Below are positions 5,091 through 11,330 of a DNA stretch of 11,330 nucleotides, in pieces. The notes under the pieces were generated by a model. The model searched no databases, was not told where the DNA came from, and saw only the letters and a list, made by a program, of their open reading frames with translations. Origin of the DNA: JABDII01 sp041576235 (GTDB lineage: Bacteria; Gemmatimonadota; Gemmatimonadetes; Gemmatimonadales; GWC2-71-9). The stretch spans positions 1 through 11,330 of the forward strand of contig JBFGLJ010000090.1 in assembly GCA_041576235.1 (NCBI GenBank). Reading direction: 5' to 3'. Both the position numbers and the translations under genes were made by a program. Within the stretch, counting starts at the first letter, position 1. Every line of letters begins with the position of its first letter.

Positions 5091-7729
5091 AAAGTGTCAG
5101 CCAATTCCTGTCGGAATCGCTCGGCCCGCTCCGGTTGGTCCAGGGCGTCGTACCCCGCGACCAGGTCGCGGCGTGCGGTCTGGAGCCAACTCACTTTGGG
5201 ATCGGTCTGAGGGGCGAGGATCTCATACCCGGCCAGGCTTTCACCCACGGCCTCCCGGTAGCGCCGCTGCCGCAGCATGGCCCGGCCAAGCTTGATCCTG
5301 GCGATGCCGGTATTCAGGTGCTCGGGCGATTGGGTGTCGGAGAAGATATCGACCGCTTCCTTGAAGAGCCGCTCGGCTTCTGGGTAGCGCTCCCGGGTGA
5401 GCTGCACGCTGGCGAGGTTCGAGACCGCGATGCCGATCAAGTAGTGATTGCCCGGCGGCGGGTACACGGTTCTGTAGATGCGGACCATGCGGGTATACGC
5501 CGCTTCCGCCTCGTCCAGCCGGTCCTGCATGAGGGCTACGCTTCCGAGTTCGTTCACGGTGGAAGCCACCACGGGATGGTCATTACCGAAGATCCGCTCT
5601 TGAATGGTAATGGCCTGCCGGATCACTTCACCCGCCTCGTCGAGCCGTCGCTGGAAGATGAGCGAGCGACCGAGCATGGTCAGGTTCTGCGCGGTCTTGG
5701 GATGCTGCTCGCCATAGAATCCCCTGTTGATGTCCAGTGCCTGCCGATAGAACCGCTCGGCGTCCGGGTACTGTCCCCGCTCGTGCTGCACGGCTCCAAC
5801 ATTGATCAGATCGTTGGCAACCGCGGGATGCCGCTCCCCGTAGAGCCGCCGATCCAAGGCAAGCACGTGTCGGAAGATCGAATCGGCGGTGGGGAAGTTG
5901 CCGGCGTAGAAGTGGGTGTTGCCCAACTCGGTGAGAGCCGAGGTGAGATCTGGATTGGAGCCATCGCCCCGGAGTCCGTGAAGACGCACCGCATCTTCCA
6001 GCACGCTGATGGCCTGGTCGTACTCGCCCCGCTCCTCGAGCACCGTGCCGAGGGCGGTGGTCGCCTTGGCGATGGCGGGATGCCCAGCGGGCATCGCCCG
6101 CCTGAGCTTCTCGAGTCCGCCACGGATCATCTGCTCTGCGTCTTCATACGCCGCCTGATCGAGCCGCAGTTCGCCGAGTGCTACCTCGCTCTTTGCCACA
6201 TCGGGGTGATCGGGACCGTGGAGCAAGCGGCGTTGCTCGAGAGCGCCCACTAACAACGAATCGGCCCGGTCCAGCTGGCCGAGTTTCTGGTAGAGGCCAC
6301 CGAGGGTGTGCAGCAATTCCGCTTGCACTGCCGGCTCGCTGTGAAGGGAGCGGGCTTCGTCGACGCCGCGTCCAAGGAGGCTGACGACGCGTAGACTATC
6401 CGCTGGGCCAACCTGTTCGTCACCACCCTGAAACAGACTGAGCATGAAACTCTGGATCCGTTGGGTGCGGGTGGCCTCGGCCAGGGCGGCGTCCTTGGCG
6501 TTGGCCAGCCGAACCGTGTAGAAGCCAACCAGTCCGATGAGGGATGCGATGGCCATTCCGCCGGCAACCACGGCGTTCCGGTTGCGGCGCATGAACTTCC
6601 CGGCCCGGTAGCGGATGGTGTCCGCCCGAGCCTCCAAGGGCTCGCCCGAGAGGTAGTGGTCGATGTCTCGGATGAGGGCGTCGACGGTGCGATACCGCCG
6701 CTGGGGGTCCTTGTGCATGGCGACGAGACACAGCACATCCAGATCGGCCCACGACGCCCGGCTGGCGCTGAGTCGGTCGAGGCGTCCGTCGTGTTTCGAG
6801 ACGACCGACGGGCGGACGGGCTCCTTCTCGGTGATGACTCGCTCGGCCTCCCCTGGCGTCGCGTTGGTGAGATCGAACGGCAGTTGCTCCGTCAGGAGTT
6901 CATAGAGGATGACGCCGAGCGAATAGACGTCGGTGTGGATCCCGACACGGTCACCGCGGAGTTGCTCGGGAGCGGCGTAGGCCGGCGTCATGAGCCGGAG
7001 GCCGGTCTTGGTCTGGTCAACCGGAGCGTCGAGGCGTTCCAAGTGTTTCGCAATCCCAAAGTCCAGGAGCTTCACGGTCCCGTCGTCCTTGACGAGGATG
7101 TTCGAGGGCTTGAGGTCGCGATGGACAACGAGATGGCGGTGGGCGTGCTGGACGGCCTCGCACACGGCCCGGAACAAGAGCAGCCGGCCCTCGAGCGATG
7201 TGTCGTGGGCCTTGCAGTATGCCGTCAGCGGGAGGCCCTCGATGTACTCCATGGCGAACCACGGCGTGCCGTCGGCGAGGGTATCCGCGTCGTGCAGCTG
7301 GGCAATCGAGGGGTGGTTGAGCTGGGCCAGGGTCCGCTGCTCGCTGGCAAACCGCTCGCGGCGAGCCGGCGAGAGCGACGCGTCGCGGAGGACCTTGATG
7401 GCGACCGTGTTGCCCAGGTCGGGACGTTGGGCCAGGTACACCAAGCCCATCCCACCTTCACCAATGACGCCGGTGGTGCGATAGGGACCGAATCGCCGCC
7501 CGAGCCCTCCGCCACGTGTGTCACCCACGAGCTGTTCCGCCGAGTCCGCCAAGCCGCGGTCGAGCAGCGAGCCGCCGCGGGCGTCCTCATCCAGCAGCCC
7601 CAGGACCTCGGCGATGAGCACCTCGTCCCCGGCGCACTCCTGCTCGAGGTATCGCCCCCGCTCGGCAGGAGGCATCTCGCTCGCGGCGTGGAACAGGGCC
7701 TGGACGCGTTCCCAGTGGGTCCGATCCAT
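5072..7729 (-). CDS. Transmembrane Ser/Thr protein kinase with C-terminal TPR region
   Basis: This 885-residue Hanks-type (PknB-like) kinase appears catalytically complete. It has the glycine loop GEGGMG (90-95), the AIK lysine (Lys112), the helix-C Glu near 130, HRDLKPSN (203-210), DFG (223-225) and APE (253-255). A short helical leader (about 1-75) precedes it, as in related kinase-TPR proteins. One membrane span (about 385-406, AVVAGGMAIASLIGLVGFY) separates the cytoplasmic kinase from an outer part of about 10 tetratricopeptide-like repeats (about 465-875). Their 42-residue spacing and YGxxHP-type motifs match kinesin-light-chain-like TPRs and suggest a protein-binding or sensory role. 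ATG 7729 shares its A with the sigma-factor stop TGA and has GAGGA 7 nt upstream; GTG 7732 is an alternative. The overlap implies coupled translation with the sigma factor, its most likely substrate. The last codons and the stop are made of heptamer repeats. Confidence 0.96.
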   Translation of the reverse strand: MDRTHWERVQALFHAASEMPPAERGRYLEQECAGDEVLIAEVLGLLDEDARGGSLLDRGLADSAEQLVGDTRGGGLGRRFGPYRTTGVIGEGGMGLVYLAQRPDLGNTVAIKVLRDASLSPARRERFASEQRTLAQLNHPSIAQLHDADTLADGTPWFAMEYIEGLPLTAYCKAHDTSLEGRLLLFRAVCEAVQHAHRHLVVHRDLKPSNILVKDDGTVKLLDFGIAKHLERLDAPVDQTKTGLRLMTPAYAAPEQLRGDRVGIHTDVYSLGVILYELLTEQLPFDLTNATPGEAERVITEKEPVRPSVVSKHDGRLDRLSASRASWADLDVLCLVAMHKDPQRRYRTVDALIRDIDHYLSGEPLEARADTIRYRAGKFMRRNRNAVVAGGMAIASLIGLVGFYTVRLANAKDAALAEATRTQRIQSFMLSLFQGGDEQVGPADSLRVVSLLGRGVDEARSLHSEPAVQAELLHTLGGLYQKLGQLDRADSLLVGALEQRRLLHGPDHPDVAKSEVALGELRLDQAAYEDAEQMIRGGLEKLRRAMPAGHPAIAKATTALGTVLEERGEYDQAISVLEDAVRLHGLRGDGSNPDLTSALTELGNTHFYAGNFPTADSIFRHVLALDRRLYGERHPAVANDLINVGAVQHERGQYPDAERFYRQALDINRGFYGEQHPKTAQNLTMLGRSLIFQRRLDEAGEVIRQAITIQERIFGNDHPVVASTVNELGSVALMQDRLDEAEAAYTRMVRIYRTVYPPPGNHYLIGIAVSNLASVQLTRERYPEAERLFKEAVDIFSDTQSPEHLNTGIARIKLGRAMLRQRRYREAVGESLAGYEILAPQTDPKVSWLQTARRDLVAGYDALDQPERAERFRQELADTLEGSRE

Positions 7730-8274
7730 CACGGCTTCCTCGTCCCGGCACTGCTGCTCTCACCGCGGACCCGGAGCGCAAGCCATGCCTTGGCCGCTCG
7801 CCAGTCCCGCATCACCGTCGCTTCGGACACTTCCAAGAGTTCCGCCGTTTCCTGAACATCGAACCCGCCGAAGAACCGGGCTTCGACCATCGCGGCTTGC
7901 CGTGGAGCCACCTCGGCCAGTTCCGCCAACGCGTCATCCAGCGTCAGGACATCATCGGCCGTAGCGTCGGCTTCGTCCAACGCGTCGTCGAAGGTGACCA
8001 GCGCCGCGCCAGCGCCGCGCTTCTCGGTGTTCTTCCGCCGGGCCGCATCGACGAGGACTTGGCGCATGGCGCGAGCGGCGATGCGCTTGAAGTGGAGTTT
8101 CGAGGTGGGATCGAGGCCAGCGGTCCGTGCCAGTTTGAGCCAGGCCTCGTGGACCAAGGCGGTGGGATTGAGAGTCGCGATGGCGTTGTCGCGCCGGACG
8201 CTCGAGGCCAATCGCCGGAGTTCTTCATAGGCCAGGCTGAACCATTCGTCGAGTGCAGGATCGTGCGCTGCCAT
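7729..8274 (-). CDS. ECF sigma factor, TIGR02999-like, paired with Ser/Thr kinase
   Basis: This 181-residue protein has sigma region 2 (about 10-82) and region 4 (about 115-170, FDVQETAELLEVSEATVMRDWRAAKAWL, a helix-turn-helix). It directs RNA polymerase to a dedicated promoter set. The phrases NPTALVHEAWLKL (36-48) and AARAMRQVLVDAARR identify the kinase-associated TIGR02999/Sigma70_ECF family. ATG 8274 is chosen because GGAG lies 8 nt upstream and the length fits the family (roughly 180-190). The frame stays open to 8574 but without family sequence, and it would overlap the divergent gene. Where most ECF factors have a DAED-like acidic patch before LVQE, this one has N36-P37-T38-A39 before LVHE. 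That patch contacts core polymerase in ordinary ECFs, and its replacement with a Thr suggests control by phosphorylation. No anti-sigma gene is adjacent. The targets are unknown. Confidence 0.93.
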   Translation of the reverse strand: MAAHDPALDEWFSLAYEELRRLASSVRRDNAIATLNPTALVHEAWLKLARTAGLDPTSKLHFKRIAARAMRQVLVDAARRKNTEKRGAGAALVTFDDALDEADATADDVLTLDDALAELAEVAPRQAAMVEARFFGGFDVQETAELLEVSEATVMRDWRAAKAWLALRVRGESSSAGTRKP

Positions 8275-8475
8275 GCTCCCCACTCCGCATGTCGGTCGGT
8301 TGCAGGTGACAGCAGGGCCAGCCGTTCCGCGTATTACCAAGTGGGCATCACATGAACGGGCGGCCCTGGACAACCACGGGCGACCACTTGGCCGCCCACG
8401 GGGTAACACTACTGCCCGCCGAAGAGACCGGCAACCGGCCCGGGCATCGGCCCGGCCCAACCCGAGGGCGCCAGC
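8275..8475. promoter_or_regulatory. Divergent intergenic region with several inverted repeats
   Basis: These 201 bp separate the sigma-kinase operon (minus) from the small membrane-protein gene (plus) and must hold both promoters, but no clear -35/-10 pair can be named. Dyads seen: CCAAGTGG (8337-8344) with CCACTTGG (8384-8391); GGGCGGCC (8358-8365) with GGCCGCCC (8390-8397); GTGGGC (8341-8346) with GCCCAC (8394-8399). The last two share bases and would compete. A hairpin CCGGGC-ATCG-GCCCGG (8440-8455) ends 8 nt before the ribosome-binding site of the plus-strand gene. Confidence 0.55.
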
Positions 8476-8784
8476 ATGATCGGGGGGAACCCATTCGTGA
8501 CTGTCGACAAGCACACGGTGATCGGCCGCCTCCGGGCCAGCGGCTCGCGCGACCCCGATGTCCTGAGAGCGCAAAAGGTCACCATGATCCGGAGTCTCAG
8601 GATCCCGAAGCTCATGGGCGCCGGTCTACTCATGGCCGGGGTCGTGGGCTCGCTCACCTTCGCCGGGCCGGTCGCCGGACTCTCGATCCTGGTGGCCGGA
8701 GCGTGGCTCTGGCGGCTAGGGGCCAGGAACGTGGCGGCGGTGGAGGCCGGCTACTCGGAGTTCGTCAAATCGCCGACCGGATAA
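8476..8784 (+). CDS. Small membrane protein of unknown function
   Basis: This frame encodes 102 residues. A polar, basic N-terminal part (about 1-48, with TVDKHTVIGRLRASG and QKVTMIRSLRIPK) is followed by one or two hydrophobic segments (about 47-82, GAGLLMAGVVGSLTFAGPVAGLSILVAGAWLW; the central Gly-Pro suggests a hairpin of two short spans). A short charged tail ends VEAGYSEFV. GAGGG 7 nt before ATG 8476 supports this start. A GTG at about 8500 after a G-run, or ATG 8584, would give shorter forms. I do not recognise the family. It is divergent from the sigma-kinase operon and 78 bp ahead of the secreted duplicated-domain gene, with which it may be cotranscribed. A competing frame at 8352-8795 is rejected because its product is low-complexity and Arg/Pro-rich. 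Confidence 0.65.
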   Translation: MIGGNPFVTVDKHTVIGRLRASGSRDPDVLRAQKVTMIRSLRIPKLMGAGLLMAGVVGSLTFAGPVAGLSILVAGAWLWRLGARNVAAVEAGYSEFVKSPTG

Positions 8785-8850
8785 ACGGCCACTGAAGCGT
8801 CCGGGCGGCCCGCGTGTTTCACAGACGCGAAGCTCACGCGTCCGATCCAG

Positions 8851-8855
8851 GGAGG
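8851..8855 (+). promoter_or_regulatory. Strong Shine-Dalgarno site of the duplicated-domain gene
   Basis: GGAGG lies 7 nt before ATG 8863. It is an ideal site and fixes the start, and it suggests high expression of the secreted protein. Confidence 0.8.
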
Positions 8856-8862
8856 AAGACCA

Positions 8863-10005
8863 ATGACCATCCGTCAAACCGGCATCGCCATCGGGCTCGT
8901 GACGCTGGCGCTCGGCCTCCAGGGGCCACCGCTCACCGCCCAGGGAGACCAGACCTGCCGGGGCCTGCCCTCGTGCGCCGAAGTGACGAGCTTCACCGCG
9001 ACCGTGACCGATTTTCGCGAGAGCACCAGCGGCACCTACCGGATCGTCTCCGCCACCGTGCGCTTCCAGAACAGGACCAGCGGGCCCCTGGTGCTGGGGT
9101 ACGTGGCCGGATCGGGACTCGCGGTGGACGATCGGGGCAACCGGTATCAGGTGCAGAGCGGCCGGGGGGTCAAAGCCATCGGCGAGATCAACGCGGGCAC
9201 GTTCGATCCCAAGTTCGTTCTGCAACCCGGCGAGACCAGCGACGCGCGGTTCGAATTCATCTGGCGGCCGAACCGAGGGGACATCTATGGCACCACCTAC
9301 GAGCTCGAGATGGCCATCCGCGAGATCGACCCGGTGACGGCCCAGCAGTATCGCTTAGGCAAGGAACACGCACTCCACTTCAGCGGGTTCGGCGAGGGCG
9401 CCGCCGTAGCCGCGGCCGCAACCGGTGCCACGGCCAGTGGGGACGCGCCCGCCGCCGAGGCGCCGGAGCCGGTGAAAGATCCGTGCGGTGGCGATGTGCG
9501 CTGCAACCACGCCGGGCCGTTCGTGGCCGAGGTGGTGCGGGTCAACCTGAGCAAGCGCGATCCCTACAACGACCAGATCGTGGAGACCACGGTCAGGTTC
9601 AGCAACGTCTCCAATGAACCGATCGTTCTGGGCTACCAATCGGGCTCGAGCGTGATCGTTGACGACGCGGGCAACCGCTACGCCTGGGGCCGGCCCGGCA
9701 CGCATGACACCAGTGTCAAGGGAATCGGACTGGTGACCGGTCGGTCGGCCGACCCGTCGTTCCGGCTCGATCCCGGCCAGTCGCGGAACGCCACCTTCAC
9801 CAACTGGTTCCGGGCCGGGCGCCGTCAGGTGGGGACCAGCTACGCCTTCGACTTCACGGTGGAGCAGCTGGAGATCCTGCCCAGCCAGCAAATCCGCTCG
9901 GTCAGGGAATACGCGGTTGGGTTCCGGGATCTCGGCACCGGGTCATGGGGCGGCGGCGGCGGGCTCCTGGGCGACGTCTTGAAGGCGCTGCAGGGCAAGA
10001 AGTAG
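8863..10005 (+). CDS. Secreted protein with two tandem copies of an Ig-like beta domain
   Basis: The 380-residue product starts at ATG 8863 with a perfect GGAGG (8851-8855) 7 nt upstream. A signal peptide (1-26, cleavage after LTA) sends it to the periplasm or beyond. The mature protein holds two copies of one domain (about 32-174 and 208-356), joined by an Ala/Pro/Gly linker (175-205). Both copies begin with a close Cys pair (Cys32/Cys38 and Cys208/Cys214) and share TVRFxN, VLGYxxGS, VDDxGNRY, VKxIG, DPxFxLxPG and GTxYxFxF-like strands. The copies are clearly diverged, so the duplication is old. The strand pattern and the LxPGxxxxxxF element recall DUF4352-like beta-sandwiches, but that is resemblance only. 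The tail (358-380) is glycine-rich and ends in a short amphipathic helix. The function is unknown; adhesion, ligand binding or envelope stress are possible. The convergent next gene ends only 5 bp away, leaving no room for a terminator. Confidence 0.93.
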   Translation: MTIRQTGIAIGLVTLALGLQGPPLTAQGDQTCRGLPSCAEVTSFTATVTDFRESTSGTYRIVSATVRFQNRTSGPLVLGYVAGSGLAVDDRGNRYQVQSGRGVKAIGEINAGTFDPKFVLQPGETSDARFEFIWRPNRGDIYGTTYELEMAIREIDPVTAQQYRLGKEHALHFSGFGEGAAVAAAATGATASGDAPAAEAPEPVKDPCGGDVRCNHAGPFVAEVVRVNLSKRDPYNDQIVETTVRFSNVSNEPIVLGYQSGSSVIVDDAGNRYAWGRPGTHDTSVKGIGLVTGRSADPSFRLDPGQSRNATFTNWFRAGRRQVGTSYAFDFTVEQLEILPSQQIRSVREYAVGFRDLGTGSWGGGGGLLGDVLKALQGKK

Positions 10006-10010
10006 GCGGC

Positions 10011-11123
10011 TCAGTCACCTACGCTCGAGTACACCCGCGCCAGGCCGGCGGCGAAGTCGAGCACCACCAGCTCATCGGCTCCGTCGCCGGTCAGGTCGGC
10101 CAACACCAACCCCCACGGGTTCTCGCCGCCGAACGCCTCGGCGGTCGTCACCCGCTCACCACCAAAGAGCACCCACACCGTGGGTGGGCCCCAGTTGGTG
10201 ATGGCGGCGTCGGCGACACCATCGCCGTTCACGTCGCCAACGGCGACGCCCTTGGCCCCTGCCGGCATGCGCCAGGCGAGTGCGGCGTCGGGCGCGACCC
10301 GCCCGTCCCCCAGACCCACGAGGACCGACACCATTCCCGGCTCGGTGGCCACCACGACATCGAGCCTCCCATCACCGGTGAGATCCCCCACGCCAACGGC
10401 GAACGGCCGGTCGGATGGGATGCTCGTGGGGGAACGGAACGCGAGCCCTGATTCGCCGAGGGCGATGGCAACCGCACTCGGGTTCGGGGTCACCAAGTCG
10501 ACCTGACCATCGCCGTTCACATCACCGATGGCCATGCCGCGGTAGGGATCTCCGCCCATGTCGATCCGGGTGCCCGGGGCCGCGAACATGGCATCGCCCA
10601 GCCCGCGCAATATCTCGACGCCGCGGCCGGCCCGGTCGTCCACCAAGAGATCCAGCAGCCCGTCGTGATCGACGTCGAACGCTCGTACGGCATGGGGATG
10701 CGGCCGCGCCGCGATCGGCAGCGGTGATGCGGGTGCCGGTTGGAACCGGCTGGCGCCATCGTTCAGGAGCAGGGTGAGGTGCTGGGTCTCGTGGTTGGCG
10801 ATGGCGGCATCGAGGTCGCCGTCCAGGTCGAAGTCACCAAGCGCAACATCGTCCGGATTCTCTCCAGCCGGGAAGGTGCCATGGCTCGTGAAGTTGCCCC
10901 GACCGTCGCCGACGAGCACGGTCAGGTCGTGGCTGAGGGCGTTGGCCACCACCAGGTCCACGTTGCCATCGCCGTTTAGGTCCCCGGCCGCCACGGCGCT
11001 CGGTCCCTGCCCCACCGCAATGGGTTCGCCGATGAGTGTGAGACCTGGAGGCTCAGGCGAGGCACCCTGACAGCCGAGCGCTGCCAGTGCCACCATCCCT
11101 ACCACTCCGCTCACGACCGGCAT
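10011..11123 (-). CDS. FG-GAP/VCBS seven-bladed beta-propeller lipoprotein
   Basis: The 370-residue product has a hydrophobic leader ending in A-L-G-C (Cys18). This is an acceptable if not ideal lipobox, so it is probably a lipoprotein outside the cytoplasm. Seven integrin-like calcium-binding motifs (D-x-[DN]-x-D-G-x-x-D or close variants) recur every 46-53 residues, at about 48, 97, 150, 201, 247, 297 and 343; examples are GDLNGDGNVD, GDFDLDGDLD and GDVNGDGQVD. Seven blades make one closed propeller. The seventh motif (ADLTGDGADE) is slightly degenerate. Such domains bind Ca2+ and proteins or glycans; no catalytic residues are evident. ATG 11123 directly follows the TGA of the upstream cytochrome gene, with a modest AGG 8 nt before it, so the two are one operon with coupled translation. 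Probable role: partner or docking protein of the cytochrome, an inference from position alone. Confidence 0.94.
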   Translation of the reverse strand: MPVVSGVVGMVALAALGCQGASPEPPGLTLIGEPIAVGQGPSAVAAGDLNGDGNVDLVVANALSHDLTVLVGDGRGNFTSHGTFPAGENPDDVALGDFDLDGDLDAAIANHETQHLTLLLNDGASRFQPAPASPLPIAARPHPHAVRAFDVDHDGLLDLLVDDRAGRGVEILRGLGDAMFAAPGTRIDMGGDPYRGMAIGDVNGDGQVDLVTPNPSAVAIALGESGLAFRSPTSIPSDRPFAVGVGDLTGDGRLDVVVATEPGMVSVLVGLGDGRVAPDAALAWRMPAGAKGVAVGDVNGDGVADAAITNWGPPTVWVLFGGERVTTAEAFGGENPWGLVLADLTGDGADELVVLDFAAGLARVYSSVGD

Positions 11124-11330
11124 TCAGTTCGCCTGCCCCAGCGTCATTTGTCGCTGGTTGATATAGCTCACCAGGGCGCCGATCTCCGTCTCGCTCAAGG
11201 TGAGTTGCGGCATGACGTCGGAAGCCGCGGTGCTCCCACCCCGGAGCCGGGTGGGATCGGCCAGCTTTTGGGCCAGCCAGTCGGCCGGGAAAGTGCGGGC
11301 GGTGAGCTCGGGGCCCGCCTGGATGACCCG
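11124..11330 (-). CDS. c-type cytochrome, partial (C-terminal 68 residues)
   Basis: The frame enters from the right edge and ends at TGA 11126-11124. The fragment begins AGPELTARTFPADWLAQKL, continues with a DPTRLR segment, then VMPQLTLSETEIGALVSYI and a short tail. GPxLT, the WL...L-DP segment, Met-Pro (Met about 40 of the fragment, the likely distal haem ligand) and the E-I-x-x-L-x-x-Y-I helix are the usual C-terminal half of small class I cytochromes c. The CxxCH haem site would lie beyond the edge, so identity rests on the C-terminal pattern. It would carry electrons in the periplasm. It is directly followed by the propeller lipoprotein gene. Confidence 0.75.
   Translation of the reverse strand, partial: RVIQAGPELTARTFPADWLAQKLADPTRLRGGSTAASDVMPQLTLSETEIGALVSYINQRQMTLGQAN

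Noticed and set aside
6461..7855. A 464-codon open frame on the plus strand opposite the kinase, with another at 5135-6253
   Set aside because: Both are antisense to conserved kinase and TPR motifs and look like mirror frames created by codon bias.
8275..8574. N-terminal extension of the sigma factor to 8574
   Set aside because: It would add 100 residues unlike the family and overlap the divergent small gene; ATG 8274 has a good ribosome-binding site.
8352..8795. A 147-codon plus-strand frame competing with the small membrane protein
   Set aside because: Its product is Arg/Gly/Pro-rich without hydrophobic pattern. The 8476 frame has a ribosome-binding site and membrane segments.
8785..8862. 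Short GC-rich dyads between the two plus-strand genes (GACGCG with CGCGTC; CGGGC with GCCCG)
   Set aside because: Stems are short, one loop is a single base, and no T-run follows, so a terminator is not supported.

Overview
The window is GC-rich, densely packed bacterial chromosome from a Gram-negative (diderm) organism: it has an outer-membrane porin, two predicted lipoproteins and several Sec-type signal peptides. A kinase-TPR protein coupled to an anti-sigma-less ECF sigma factor, a lipoprotein M16 peptidase and intergenic heptamer repeats together suggest Gemmatimonadota or a similar phylum such as Acidobacteriota. That assignment is inference only; there is no rRNA or marker gene here.

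Layout, left to right. (1) 1-2035, minus strand: a probable iron-responsive unit. A perfect 7-1-7 Fur-type box (2021-2035) lies at the start of an exported ApbE flavin transferase. A porin-like beta-barrel protein follows, overlapping ApbE by 10 nt, and runs off the left edge. (2) 2110-4935, minus strand: a two-domain M16 zinc-peptidase lipoprotein. (3) 4912-5090: an unusual junction of two heptanucleotide arrays, a 12-bp inverted repeat and two inner hairpins. It encodes the end of the kinase gene on one side and the ribosome-binding site and first codons of the M16 gene on the other. (4) 5072-8274, minus strand: an ECF sigma factor (TIGR02999-like) and, overlapping it by one base, a transmembrane Ser/Thr kinase with a TPR sensor region. 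(5) 8275-8475: a divergent intergenic region rich in inverted repeats. (6) 8476-10005, plus strand: a small membrane protein of unknown function, then a secreted protein made of two copies of one beta-rich domain. (7) 10011-11330, minus strand: a seven-blade FG-GAP propeller lipoprotein whose start codon directly abuts the stop codon of a c-type cytochrome that runs off the right edge.

How the parts may work together. The sigma factor has N-P-T-A where most ECF factors carry an acidic DAED-like motif. Next to a kinase, this suggests activation by threonine phosphorylation, as known for EcfP/PknT of Vibrio. The ApbE-porin pair would serve extracytoplasmic flavin-dependent redox chemistry and outer-membrane uptake under iron limitation. 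The cytochrome and propeller lipoprotein look like a periplasmic electron-transfer pair. No RNA gene, CRISPR array, insertion sequence or phage gene was seen. No gap between genes exceeds about 200 bases.
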